This document shows positions 10,433 to 18,697 of a stretch of DNA of 64,000 nucleotides, one piece after another. This DNA comes from Acidobacteriota bacterium (GTDB lineage: Bacteria; Acidobacteriota; Terriglobia; Terriglobales; Acidobacteriaceae). The DNA lies in contig JAFDVR010000006.1 of assembly GCA_018268855.1 (NCBI GenBank), positions 186,001 to 250,000 on the forward strand, in the 5' to 3' direction. The position numbers and the translations under genes are program-made. Every line of letters begins with the position of its first letter. The first letter of the stretch is position 1. The notes under the pieces were generated by a model, which was not told the origin of the DNA, made no database searches, and saw only the letters and a list, made by a program, of their open reading frames with translations.

Positions 10433-11323
10433 CTACCCCGCGCTCAACGTCCGCAACGCACTCACATTCCGCAACACATCACTCGGGTCATCCACCGGCG
10501 TCTCCGCAATAAACGCGCAGTGCGCCCACCTAGGATCGCGCAACAACCGCCGGAACGCCGCGCCGCCGATCGTGCCCTCACCGATATGCTCATGCCGGTC
10601 CAGCTTCGATCCGCAGGCCGCCTTCGCATCATTGCAGTGCCACACCTTCACCATGTCGAAACCGATCGTATCCCCGATCAGCTTCATCGTCTCTTCGTAG
10701 CCGGATTCACTCACAATGTCATACCCCGCAACATGCACGTGGCACGTATCCAGACACACCGCCACGGGGGCGCACTTCTTCAGGTGCTGATACAGCTCGC
10801 CCACCTGATCGAACTTGCCGCCCAGCGAAAACTCCGCACCCGCCGTATTCTCCAGCAGGATCTTGAAGTCAGCATCCTGCCACGGCAGCCCGTCAATTGC
10901 GCGCTCAATACACTCCGCCGCATACTGCAATCCCTGGTCACGCGTCAGCCCTTTATAGCTCCCGGGATGCAGCACGAGGTACTCCGCGCCCAGCGCCAGC
11001 GCGCGCTCCACCTCGCCACGAAATGCATCGGTGGCGTTCTTCCGCACGGTGTCGGACTGCGAACACAGATTGATGAGATAACTCGCATGGATCGTCAGTG
11101 GAACAATCCCATGCTCCGCGCGCAACGACCGCATCTTCTGCGCGTCCTCCGGCTTTACCGGAGCGGCCTTCCACTGCCGCGGCGACGACGAAAAGATCTG
11201 AAAGCAGTTCGCTCCGCAGTCCGCCGCGCGCTGCACCGCCGTCCACGTTCCGCCGGCAGTCGAAAGATGAATGCCGATGCGTTTTTTCTGAATCTCAGTT
11301 GTTTTCTTCTCTGTCTTACTCAT
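10433..11323 (-). CDS. nfo: Endonuclease IV (AP endonuclease)
   Basis: Cleaves DNA 5' of abasic sites in base-excision repair. The TIM-barrel three-zinc fold is identified by RIGIHLSTAGG at the N-terminus, ASYLINLCS, LVLHPGSYKG (metal His), ILLENTAG (Glu), VCLDTCHVHVAGYD, and VWHCNDAKAACGSKLDRHEHIGEG towards the C-terminus. Starting at ATG 11323 gives 296 residues, close to the usual 280-300; the ATG further upstream adds a doubtful 15-residue leader. GGAAG lies just before the chosen start. It is divergent from the DUF6526-like gene. Confidence 0.95.
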   Translation of the reverse strand: MSKTEKKTTEIQKKRIGIHLSTAGGTWTAVQRAADCGANCFQIFSSSPRQWKAAPVKPEDAQKMRSLRAEHGIVPLTIHASYLINLCSQSDTVRKNATDAFRGEVERALALGAEYLVLHPGSYKGLTRDQGLQYAAECIERAIDGLPWQDADFKILLENTAGAEFSLGGKFDQVGELYQHLKKCAPVAVCLDTCHVHVAGYDIVSESGYEETMKLIGDTIGFDMVKVWHCNDAKAACGSKLDRHEHIGEGTIGGAAFRRLLRDPRWAHCAFIAETPVDDPSDVLRNVSALRTLSAG

Positions 11324-11386
11324 ATCTTCCAAATGGTAGAAGAACAGACCGAGTAAATCCGCACTCAAATCTCAGGAGGGCCACCT

Positions 11387-11815
11387 ATGGCCACAGAACA
11401 AGGCTTCAAAAGTCACGCACGCTTTGACCCGTGGTTTCATTTCTTTCTCGCACCGCTCAATTTCCTCATTCTGATCGTTGCAGCCAAAACAGCATGGGTA
11501 TACCGCGACAAGCTGCACTACTTTTTTCTCGCTATCGCCATTTCACTGGTGCTTATGGGCTTTAAAACACGTCTTTATGCCCTGAGAAACCAAGACCGCA
11601 TCATTCGCCTTGAAGAGCGCACTCGTCTTTCTCGTTTGATGCCCCAGGAGCCAACCGTCGTGGAAGCACTCACCATGCAACAGTGCATCGGATTGCGCTT
11701 CGCCTCCGACGAAGAAGCAGCCGATCTGGCCCGCATCGCTGTTCGCGAACACCTCACCAGCAAACAGATTAAAGAACGCGTAAAAACCTGGCGCGCCGAC
11801 CATCACCGCATCTAG
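11387..11815 (+). CDS. DUF6526-like membrane protein
   Basis: A 142-residue protein with two hydrophobic segments (about residues 22-38 and 45-62) followed by a soluble helical C-terminal domain with TRLYALRNQDRIIRLEE and a charged tail. This is the pattern I associate with DUF6526, a family common in Acidobacteriota; that assignment is from memory and not checked. A strong ribosome site (AGGAGG, 8 bases before ATG) fixes the start. No function is known. The gene ends 10 bases before a perfect 12-bp hairpin that also serves the convergent DUF427 gene. Confidence 0.75.
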   Translation: MATEQGFKSHARFDPWFHFFLAPLNFLILIVAAKTAWVYRDKLHYFFLAIAISLVLMGFKTRLYALRNQDRIIRLEERTRLSRLMPQEPTVVEALTMQQCIGLRFASDEEAADLARIAVREHLTSKQIKERVKTWRADHHRI

Positions 11816-11824
11816 CAAAATGCA

Positions 11825-11851
11825 AACGGGTGAGGCATCGCCTCACCCGTT
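11825..11851. terminator. Bidirectional hairpin terminator
   Basis: A perfect 12-bp stem (AACGGGTGAGGC and its complement) with a 3-base loop lies between two convergent stops (11815 and 11874). The T-run is weak on the plus side (TCTACTCACTCTTT), and on the minus side the arm is followed by TTTGCATTTTG. Confidence 0.75.
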
Positions 11852-11873
11852 CTACTCACTCTTTATCTAAAAC

Positions 11874-12158
11874 TTACTGGCTGACCTCAACCCCGCGCCA
11901 GAAAGCAATATGGTGCTTCACCTGCCGCGCCTGCGGCTTCGGATCGGGGTAGTACCACGCAGCATCCGGATTCTCCTGCCCATCCACAATCAGCGTGAAG
12001 TAGCGTGCCTGGCCTTTCCACGGGCAGCGCGAGGAGGTCGAAGACGAGCGCAGAAACTCACGCTTCACCGTCTCTTCAGGGAAATAGATGTTCCCCTCGA
12101 TAGTCTCAAACTTGTCGCTCTCTGCGACGGTCTGGCCGTTCCAAACTGCTTTTGCCAT
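11874..12158 (-). CDS. DUF427 domain protein
   Basis: A 94-residue single-domain DUF427 protein. The family signature is visible: MAKAVWNGQTVAESDKFE, IEGNIYFP, CPWKGQARYFTL and the closing HHIAFWRGVEV. The fold is a small beta-barrel with a conserved CPWKG turn; the biochemical role is unknown. GAGAGGG lies 4 to 10 bases before the ATG. It is monocistronic and shares a terminator with the convergent DUF6526-like gene. The 147 bases between it and the next gene hold no recognisable coding sequence. Confidence 0.88.
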   Translation of the reverse strand: MAKAVWNGQTVAESDKFETIEGNIYFPEETVKREFLRSSSTSSRCPWKGQARYFTLIVDGQENPDAAWYYPDPKPQARQVKHHIAFWRGVEVSQ

Positions 12159-12305
12159 AAACCCTCTCTCAAATCAGTCACTTACGCCGCGTGGCCTAAA
12201 AACGGCGTGAATCAGATGCTGATACAGAGCTCTATTGCCCATCTTGGCTCCTTTTAGAATTTTAGCCGAAATTCGCCCAAAAAGCGAGGTGTGACGGTCG
12301 CGTAA

Positions 12306-12677
12306 TTACCTTGTTTGCCTCGTAACTTCTCTTTTTGCCGAAAGATAGCGCAGACCCCGCTCAATGGCATATCCGAATCCTTCAAATCCAGTGATCAGTT
12401 CTTCGGTATCAGCAACACCGATTAAGATCAAAACGCCATCGAGAGGATGATGAAGTTCGACTGTTCCCACCACATTCAGGCAATTCTTGAGTCGGTCAGC
12501 AGGATTGTTCACATCGTAAATAGTAAGTTCTGCAAGACCAGGATCTTTTACGGCCCAGATCCTTCTGCATACGGCACGATTGGCAGGAGTTTCAATTACC
12601 CATACTGGATACTGAGCTAGAAGCCGGAGGAGAACTCCCTCTTCTACCTCAGGCTCCACCACAACCGCTACGCTCAT
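12306..12677 (-). CDS. Hypothetical protein translationally coupled to topA
   Basis: A 123-residue protein with no family I recognise. Its ATG overlaps the topA stop (ATGA), so it is probably translated by ribosomes finishing topA. The sequence alternates short hydrophobic strands (YPVWVIETP, VLILIGVAD) with charged loops and looks like a small alpha/beta cytosolic protein. Base composition is somewhat lower in GC than topA. No signal peptide or membrane segment is seen. Confidence 0.65.
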   Translation of the reverse strand: MSVAVVVEPEVEEGVLLRLLAQYPVWVIETPANRAVCRRIWAVKDPGLAELTIYDVNNPADRLKNCLNVVGTVELHHPLDGVLILIGVADTEELITGFEGFGYAIERGLRYLSAKREVTRQTR

Positions 12678-15511
12678 GCGACCTCAACCACCGGTCGCGT
12701 CTTCTCAGGATCAGGTTTCGACAACGGCTTGGCCTCTTCCTTCACAGGAACCTCGACCTTTACCCCCGTATCCTTATCAAAGGTGCACTCCTTCGCCGGC
12801 TTAAGTTCTTCTTCAGGAGCACCCTTCTTCTTGCGCTTCTTCGGCATGGCTTCGGCATTGTTCGGACAGACCAGATGGATCGTGCCCTCCTTAGGCACCT
12901 CCACCAGATAGGTAGAACCGCACTTTGGACATGGCCCCGGAACCAGCTTTTGGTTCGAGGTGAAGTCGCACTTCGGATAGTTCACGCAGCCGTAGAAGAC
13001 GTTCCCCGTCCGCGCCTTGCGTTCGGCCAGCTTGCCGCCGCACTTCGGACACGGAACTTCGAGGTAGTTTTGTTTCACGTACTTGCACTTGGGATAGCCC
13101 GAGCAAGACACGAACTCGCCATAGCTGCCCTGCCGCTTCACCAATTCCATGCCGCACTCCGGGCAAGGCTCGCCCGTCGGCTCCGGTGGTTTCTGCTGCA
13201 CCTTCTGGTTCAACCGGCGGATGGTCCGGCACGGCGGATCGGCGTTGTAATCCTGACACGCCATGAACGGGCCCCACGGTCCATTCTTCAGCACCATCTG
13301 CTTGCCGCACGCGTCGCAGTACTCCTCTTCCTCCTCCGCGCCAGCTTCGGCGGCCGAAAGGTCCGGCTTGTCCGCATAATTCTCGCGGGTATAGTCGCAT
13401 GAAACAGGCTCAATCACGATCTTTTTGCCGCGTTCCGCAGCAGTTTTCAGCGCCTCTACAAGTTGCGAGTTGTCTTCCACCTGGTCGTTCGACGCCTCAG
13501 CATCTTCAACCATTCCCTTTACAATCATCGGGAAGTGCAGTTTTGCGAGAATCTTCTTGTGAGCCGCCTTCGGGTCTTTTTTATAGCCTGAGACCGCAAT
13601 CGACATCGGCTTGGCTTTTGAAAAGTTCGAGCACGCATAAAACGACCCAAACTTGCCCCATCGCAGAACCAGAGGCGAACCGCACTTCTCGCACTTCTCG
13701 TTCGTCGGTTTTTCCCAGGTCTTGATTGTCTCCATCTCTTTCGCGGCGACCTTAATCTCATCCTCGAGATGTTCGTAAAAGGCGTTCAGCAGATCAGTCC
13801 ACTTCTCACGCCCGCTCTCCACCTCGTCGAGTTCGTCTTCCAGTCTGGCTGTGTACGCCATGTCGAAGATGTATGGGAAGTTCTTCACCAGCAGACTTGT
13901 GACCACCATGCCGATCTCAGTGGGAACGAGACGCCGCTGGATCTTTTTGGCATAATCACGCTCCTGGATCGTATTAATGATGGAGGCATAGGTCGATGGC
14001 CGGCCAATCCCCCGCTCTTCCAGCTCCTTCACCAGCGAAGCTTCGTTGTAGCGCGGCGGAGGCTCGGTAAACTTCTGCCCCGTCAAAATGTCCACAAGGT
14101 CCAACGCCTGCCCCTGCTTCAACGGCGGAAGCGAGCGGTCCTCATTGTCCTCTTCACCGTCAGTCTTGGCAGCATCGACCGGCTTCGTCTCAGCCTTGCC
14201 CGGCTCCGCGATCTTCAGGAAGCCATCAAACTTCAACACAGATCCTGTCACGCGCAGGTGGTACGTCTTGTCGGCCTTAGCCTCAATCTCCACTGCGGTC
14301 TGGTCATAGACGGCCGGAACCATCTGGCTGGCAACAAAGCGCTGCCAGATCAGCCGGTAAAGTTTGTACTGCTCGTCCGAGAGATACTTGCGGATCGCGT
14401 CCGGCGTGTTCTCCACGTTCGTGGGACGAATCGCCTCGTGGGCGTCCTGGGCGTCTTTCTTGCCCTTGAAGACGTTCGGTTTCTCCGGCAGGTACTTCGC
14501 ACCCACCTTCTTGCCGATGTACTCCCGCGCCGCCGCCACAGCTTCAGGAGAAACACGCGTCGAATCGGTACGCATATAGGTAATCAGGCCAACCGTACCC
14601 TCGCTGCCCAACTCCACGCCTTCATACAGACGCTGCGCTACTCCCATGGTGCGACGAACGTTGAAGCCCAGGCGGTTTGCCGCATCCTGCTGCAAGCGAG
14701 AGGTCGTATATGGCCCCGGAGCGTTCCTGCGGCGCTCCTTTGCCTCCACCGACGCCACAGTCCACCTGGCTTTCTTCAACTGCTCGACGGCAATCTCGGT
14801 CGTCTTCCCGTCAGCAAACGCAGGTGCGCTCACCGTATCCACGGTCAGCTTCCTGCCATCCACGGCATAGAGACGTGCCGTAAACTCCTGCTTCTCGCCG
14901 CTTGGCTTCAGATTCGCATCCACCGGCCAGTACTCCACCGGCCTGAAAGCCCGAATCTCGTTCTCGCGGTCTACGATCAGCCGCAGCGCCACGGTCTGTA
15001 CGCGTCCGGCAGAAAGCCCACGCCGCACCTTGTCCCACAAAAGCGGGGAGATCTCATAGCCCACCAACCGGTCCAGCACGCGGCGGGTCTGCTGCGCCTC
15101 CATCAGGTGCTTGTCCACGGCGCGGGCCTTGGTGAAGGCCTCGGTCACGGCCTTTTTGGTGATCTCATTAAATGTGACACGCTGAATCCTGTTCTTGTCC
15201 TTCACCGCGGGCTGTAACTGCATCTGCAGGTGATAGGCAATGGCCTCGCCTTCGCGGTCAGGGTCAGGCGCCAGGTAGACGGCGTCAGCCTTGGCGGCCA
15301 GCTTCTTCAGCTTGTCGACAAGTTTTTCCTTACCAGGAGAAATAATAAGGTCCGGCTCAAACGTACGCTTCTTCAGCTCCACGCCAATGCCGTTCTTCGG
15401 CAGATCCATGATGTGCCCCAGCGAGGCCTCCACCGTATAGTCGTTGCCGAGATATTTGTTGATCGTCTTGGCCTTTGCGGGCGACTCCACGATCACGAGG
15501 TTCTTTGCCAT
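12674..15511 (-). CDS. topA: DNA topoisomerase I
   Basis: Relaxes negative supercoils by transient cleavage of one strand. The TOPRIM domain starts at NLVIVESPAKAKTI and has DPDREGEAIA. The catalytic Tyr is in ITYMRTDSTRV. The central domain ends with DRSLPPLKQGQ, and the C-terminal third carries a series of five cysteine modules: CEKCGSPLVLRWGKFGSFYAC, CDACGKQM...AC, CPECGMELVKRQG...C, CPKCGGKLAERKA...C and CPKCGSTYLVEV...C. An insertion of about 90 residues, including an acidic EEEEE run, separates module one from module two. AGGAAAGAAG upstream supports ATG at 15511. Length 945 is longer than the E. coli enzyme (865). It lies downstream of dprA. Confidence 0.97.
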   Translation of the reverse strand: MAKNLVIVESPAKAKTINKYLGNDYTVEASLGHIMDLPKNGIGVELKKRTFEPDLIISPGKEKLVDKLKKLAAKADAVYLAPDPDREGEAIAYHLQMQLQPAVKDKNRIQRVTFNEITKKAVTEAFTKARAVDKHLMEAQQTRRVLDRLVGYEISPLLWDKVRRGLSAGRVQTVALRLIVDRENEIRAFRPVEYWPVDANLKPSGEKQEFTARLYAVDGRKLTVDTVSAPAFADGKTTEIAVEQLKKARWTVASVEAKERRRNAPGPYTTSRLQQDAANRLGFNVRRTMGVAQRLYEGVELGSEGTVGLITYMRTDSTRVSPEAVAAAREYIGKKVGAKYLPEKPNVFKGKKDAQDAHEAIRPTNVENTPDAIRKYLSDEQYKLYRLIWQRFVASQMVPAVYDQTAVEIEAKADKTYHLRVTGSVLKFDGFLKIAEPGKAETKPVDAAKTDGEEDNEDRSLPPLKQGQALDLVDILTGQKFTEPPPRYNEASLVKELEERGIGRPSTYASIINTIQERDYAKKIQRRLVPTEIGMVVTSLLVKNFPYIFDMAYTARLEDELDEVESGREKWTDLLNAFYEHLEDEIKVAAKEMETIKTWEKPTNEKCEKCGSPLVLRWGKFGSFYACSNFSKAKPMSIAVSGYKKDPKAAHKKILAKLHFPMIVKGMVEDAEASNDQVEDNSQLVEALKTAAERGKKIVIEPVSCDYTRENYADKPDLSAAEAGAEEEEEYCDACGKQMVLKNGPWGPFMACQDYNADPPCRTIRRLNQKVQQKPPEPTGEPCPECGMELVKRQGSYGEFVSCSGYPKCKYVKQNYLEVPCPKCGGKLAERKARTGNVFYGCVNYPKCDFTSNQKLVPGPCPKCGSTYLVEVPKEGTIHLVCPNNAEAMPKKRKKKGAPEEELKPAKECTFDKDTGVKVEVPVKEEAKPLSKPDPEKTRPVVEVA

Positions 15512-15687
15512 TTCAGTCTTCTTTCCTTACATGCCGCCGTGTTCGGCGGTTGCTGCTCAATTCGTCATCTTCCCGTCAGAAACTAACACGGTTCTGTGCA
15601 GCCGTCATCGTCAGTGGAAAATTCTCCGCCGAACCGCTATCGGTGTATTCGACAACCGAAGTGCAAAAAGGTTGCAAAGGGCGAGCG

Positions 15688-16899
15688 TTAGAACGTGCGA
15701 AGGTAGTTCTTTCCGGGCAGGCAGCGTACCCTGCCCGCCATCTCCAACTCAAACAAAGCATTGAAGATTTCCGGTGCGGGCAGCTTCTCTTCCAAGGCTT
15801 CGATCAATTCATCCAACTGCACGGATTCATCCAGCTTGAGCCGCTCGAACACCTGCATTTCTACGGCAGAAAGAGGCGTTCCGGGTACCGTTTCTGGAAA
15901 TAAGGATGCCGCACCACCGCCCTTCGATTCGATGCCGCCTGAGAGCTTCTCTTCTAAACCCATCCGGACATGGCTCGGCAGGTCCTCCCAGATGTCCTCC
16001 CAGGTGGCAGTCAGCCGCGCACCTTGCTTGATTAAAGTGTTCGGTCCCCAGGCATTCTTGTTGGTCACATTTCCGGGCACAGCATAGACATCGCGGTTCT
16101 GTTCCATGGCACAGCGGGCCGTAATACGCGTTCCGGAGTGCTCCGCCGCCTCCACCACCAACACCCCCATACTCATTCCACTCAGAATGCGATTACGGAC
16201 AGGAAAGTTCTGCGGAGCGGGAAATGTTCCCAGCGGATACTCAGTGATAAGCGTGCCGCCGTTCATCAGAATCTGTTCTGCCAATCGCTTGTTTTCTTTG
16301 GGGTAGATCACATCAATCCCTGTGCCCCAGACGGCGACGGTCTTGCCTTTGGCTTCCAGAGCTCCATTATGTGCATAGGTATCCACGCCGCGAGCCATGC
16401 CGCTGAAGATAGCCAGTCCGCGCGCCGCCAGATCGCGTGACAGCATCTGCGCCATGGTTTGTCCATAAGGAGAAGGACTACGTGTGCCCACCACCGCGAT
16501 GCCGGCAAGAGCAAGGTTCTTAGGATCGCCGCGATACCAAAGGACAGCCGGTGGATCGTAAATCTCGCGCAGCCGTTCTGGATAATCCACATCATCGTGG
16601 GTCAGAAAATCCGCGCCTGCCTCATGGATGCGTTCGATCTCTTTAACCGCCGCTGCGTGTGCATTGCCTTCAGCGATAAATCTTGCGGCAGCAGCCGGCA
16701 GGCCGAGTCCTTCCACCTGTGTCAGGTTCGCCGTAAACAGCTCGCGCGGTCGCGCCAGCTTTGACATCGCCCGCAACGCCCGCATCTGTCCTACGCCGGG
16801 CGAGAGCACCAGCGCCACCCACGCAAGCCGGTCTTCCGGTTCTGTCGACCGGGAAATAACAATACCCTGTGTGGATGAAACCTCTTCAGCAGGAAACAC
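15688..16899 (-). CDS. dprA: DNA-processing protein DprA (Smf)
   Basis: Loads RecA on incoming single-stranded DNA during natural transformation. The Rossmann-like core is complete: GIAVVGTRSPSPYG, FSGMARGVDTYAHNGAL, VAVWGTGIDVIYP, LITEYPLGT, FPVRNRILSG, VVEAAEHSGT and VYAVPGNVTNK. A SAM-like N-terminal region and a C-terminal winged helix (LDESVQLDELIEALEE) flank it. The start is GTG at 16899 with GAGAGG 11 bases upstream; other starts are possible within the first 15 codons. The 176 bases between its stop and topA hold a hairpin (CCGCC/GGCGG near 15533) but no gene. Presence of dprA suggests competence, but no other com genes are in the window. Confidence 0.94.
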   Translation of the reverse strand: MFPAEEVSSTQGIVISRSTEPEDRLAWVALVLSPGVGQMRALRAMSKLARPRELFTANLTQVEGLGLPAAAARFIAEGNAHAAAVKEIERIHEAGADFLTHDDVDYPERLREIYDPPAVLWYRGDPKNLALAGIAVVGTRSPSPYGQTMAQMLSRDLAARGLAIFSGMARGVDTYAHNGALEAKGKTVAVWGTGIDVIYPKENKRLAEQILMNGGTLITEYPLGTFPAPQNFPVRNRILSGMSMGVLVVEAAEHSGTRITARCAMEQNRDVYAVPGNVTNKNAWGPNTLIKQGARLTATWEDIWEDLPSHVRMGLEEKLSGGIESKGGGAASLFPETVPGTPLSAVEMQVFERLKLDESVQLDELIEALEEKLPAPEIFNALFELEMAGRVRCLPGKNYLRTF

Positions 16900-17005
16900 G
16901 ATTCCGAAAACCTCTCAGCGGGATTCTTTCTTATACAACAGCGATAGGCAATTCGCATTTTTGCCGCTTGCAGTAAGAACGAGGCGATTTTGCTAATAAA
17001 TAACT

Positions 17006-17623
17006 TTACCGATCAAGCAGTCGCTGCGCTCTCTTTCGCACGCGCTCCATCACCCACTCATCTTCCACTAATGCCCGCAGCTCTGGCTCAATCAGTTTCG
17101 GCTCCACAGCGAACCCCTGGGCTACTGCGTGCTCATATTCAGAGAGTTCCTTATCCAGCCCAAGGCGATCATGCTTGTGCAACTGTGCAATCCTGCGGCC
17201 TTCTTCCAGCGTCGCCGCCATACCACTCCATATCTCAGCAAGTTGGGATAGGGCCTTGTTGTCTGTGTAATTGAAGGAGCAGCGTGCTACTGAGCCCTCC
17301 GGCGTCGTCCACTCCACCGTCTTCACACCAATTCGCGCCAGATTCCGTGCCCTCGATTCACACGGAACAAGATGATTAGAGACCTCAAGTAATCGCCGCA
17401 TATGTTCCCAGCTCTTCTGGGAAAGGCGCACCTCGCGGGAAACAGGCGCTGCACCTGCGGGGCGGCTCTCAAACATCCCCGAACCATCGTCATCCAGCCG
17501 CATCTCCCAATGCGGCACTCGTACGCCTTCGCGTTCAAACGATATCTTCAGTACTGTGGCAGATTGCGCGACTGCCGCAACGGAAAAACAAACAAATCCC
17601 AACGCATAGTAAAACTGCCTCAT
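17006..17623 (-). CDS. Secreted hypothetical protein
   Basis: A 205-residue protein with an N-terminal signal peptide (MRQFYYALGFVCFSVAAVAQS). The first 100 residues look beta-rich (LKISFEREGVRVPHWEMRLDDDGSGMFESR) and the second half helical and charged, ending in a basic helix (VRKRAQRLLDR). Its ATG overlaps the ruvC stop by 4 bases, so it is probably translated with ruvC. I do not recognise the family. Periplasmic location is predicted, which is odd for a gene coupled to a DNA-repair gene. Confidence 0.75.
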   Translation of the reverse strand: MRQFYYALGFVCFSVAAVAQSATVLKISFEREGVRVPHWEMRLDDDGSGMFESRPAGAAPVSREVRLSQKSWEHMRRLLEVSNHLVPCESRARNLARIGVKTVEWTTPEGSVARCSFNYTDNKALSQLAEIWSGMAATLEEGRRIAQLHKHDRLGLDKELSEYEHAVAQGFAVEPKLIEPELRALVEDEWVMERVRKRAQRLLDR

Positions 17624-18126
17624 CGACGGCCCTGCATCTCCAGTGTCTGAGAGGTGTGGATATGGCAGATGGCAATCGCCAACGCGTCGGCGGCATCCGC
17701 CGGTTCCGGTGCCCTTTCCAGATCAAGCAGTCGCGCCACCATAAACTGCACCTGCTCCTTTGCGGCCAGACCATAACCCACAACTGCGCTTTTAATAGAT
17801 AGAGGAGCATATTCAGCCACGAGCAAACCACTCGCCGCAGCCGCCATCAAGGCCACTCCGCGCACCTGCCCCAGCTTGAGCGCACTCTTTGCGTTTGCAG
17901 AGAAGAAAACCTCTTCCACCGCAACAACAGTGGGTTCATATGCGGCCAGGAGCGCCATCAACTCGGTATGCACCCGTAACAGGCGTTCGGCGGTTTTCTG
18001 CTTCTTATCCAGCCTGATCGCGCCCGCAGCTACGGGAACCAGTTCGCGCTGTAGTGAAACTTCGTCCATTTCGACGACGCCCCAGCCGGTATACTCCGTC
18101 CCGCAATCGATGCCGAAAACCCGCAT
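17620..18126 (-). CDS. ruvC: Crossover junction endodeoxyribonuclease RuvC
   Basis: Resolves Holliday junctions by paired nicks. The RNase H-like fold carries the four acidic residues expected: Asp7 (VFGIDCGTEYTGWG), Glu71 (VVAVEE), Asp144 and Asp147 (PADAADALAIAI). Length 168 is normal. Unlike many genomes, ruvA and ruvB are not adjacent; instead a secreted hypothetical overlaps its 3' end. The start ATG at 18126 begins directly at the first strand of the fold. Confidence 0.96.
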   Translation of the reverse strand: MRVFGIDCGTEYTGWGVVEMDEVSLQRELVPVAAGAIRLDKKQKTAERLLRVHTELMALLAAYEPTVVAVEEVFFSANAKSALKLGQVRGVALMAAAASGLLVAEYAPLSIKSAVVGYGLAAKEQVQFMVARLLDLERAPEPADAADALAIAICHIHTSQTLEMQGRR

Positions 18127-18217
18127 GCACCGAGTCTAATGCCCATCCCATCCCGCAGCATCCAGAAATGTATTCATCGCGGTACCTGGGCAGCGGCTGC
18201 CAACCTCGGCCATCCAG

Positions 18218-18246
18218 TTGTCTCCAGCGCCCTTAGGAATTAAAGT
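18218..18246 (+). promoter_or_regulatory. Candidate promoter for the 18.25-kb structured RNA
   Basis: TTGTCT (18218-18223) and TAAAGT (18241-18246) are separated by 17 bases, each matching the sigma-70 consensus at 4 of 6 positions. Initiation would fall near 18253, just before a strong ribosome-binding sequence. Divergent from ruvC, whose start is 92 bases to the left. Confidence 0.5.
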
Positions 18247-18279
18247 ACAGCTACACGGGAAAGGAGGATGATCCAGCCT

Positions 18280-18336
18280 ATGAAATCTGACAGTAATTTG
18301 TGCGGTATCAACGTACGTGAGGTGACTGAGGCTTAG
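18280..18336 (+). CDS. Short ORF (18 codons) in the candidate RNA
   Basis: ATG at 18280 follows AAAGGAGG (18260-18267) at 12 bases, an ideal Shine-Dalgarno core. The peptide is MKSDSNLCGINVREVTEA and ends at TAG 18334-18336. No run of one amino acid suggests a classical attenuation peptide. The 5' region 18260-18278 matches the complement of the 16S rRNA 3' end over 18 bases with a single extra A at 18268. Whether the peptide itself has a role is unknown. Confidence 0.4.
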   Translation: MKSDSNLCGINVREVTEA

Positions 18337-18442
18337 GGGCTCCGCTCCTAGACCTGGCAGGTCCGAATATCAGCTTTCGACTCCGCCGAGGCCCTTCAAA
18401 ATGAGTGGACGCCTCAGGTCAATCTCAACAGTTCACCGACAG

Positions 18443-18469
18443 AAAGCCCGCCAGTATTGGCGGGCTTTT
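18443..18469 (+). terminator. Intrinsic terminator of the candidate RNA
   Basis: A perfect 11-bp stem (AAAGCCCGCCA with its complement, loop GTAT) ends in TTTT. It separates the RNA from the receptor gene, which has its own promoter downstream. Confidence 0.85.
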
Positions 18470-18577
18470 CTGCATCTTTAGCTACCTGCATAGAAGAACG
18501 GCTCTGTGCAATATCTCCTCTCCATGAATTCGACAGGCTATCGATGACTTCCATTTCGCCTACCTGTTACTTCTTTC

Positions 18578-18605
18578 TTGACACTCTAAATTTTATTGCT
18601 ATACG
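18578..18605 (+). promoter_or_regulatory. Promoter of the TonB-dependent receptor gene
   Basis: A perfect TTGACA (18578-18583) is followed after 16 bases by TATACG (18600-18605) in an AT-rich spacer. Transcription would start at about 18612, at the left edge of a 32-bp palindrome. Confidence 0.65.
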
Positions 18606-18610
18606 GTTAT

Positions 18611-18642
18611 GGCCTGTAATGTATCCGAATACATTACAGGCC
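18611..18642. promoter_or_regulatory. 32-bp palindromic operator candidate
   Basis: Two perfect 14-base arms (GGCCTGTAATGTAT and its complement) flank CCGA. The exact centre is a CpG, and the inner 14 bases read TGTATCCGAATACA, the size and central CpG step typical of LacI-family operators. It sits just downstream of the -10 element, where a bound repressor would block initiation. The LacI-family gene at 23994-24995 is the obvious candidate regulator. An mRNA hairpin is the alternative reading. Confidence 0.65.
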
Positions 18643-18697
18643 CTCAATGATCCGCATGTTGGTTCCACGCAAACCACTCACGAAAGGCTATGTACCC

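Larger units (their letters stand above)
18253..18470 (+). ncRNA. Candidate structured RNA / leader with embedded short ORF
   Basis: A ~218-nt transcript is implied by a promoter at 18218-18246 and a strong intrinsic terminator at 18443-18469. Between them, by eye, are a closing helix (TGAG, TGAC and TGAGGC around 18318-18332 pairing with GCCTCA, GTCA and CTCA around 18410-18426), a hairpin TAGGGGC/GCTCCTA (18334-18350), a hairpin GACCT/AGGTC (18351-18363) and CGAA/TTCG (18364-18379). The last codons of an 18-codon ORF sit in the closing helix. It does not look like tmRNA, RNase P or SRP RNA. It could be a free small RNA, a translated sRNA or an attenuation leader that ends before the receptor gene. 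No long gene is present in 18127-18697. Confidence 0.5.
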
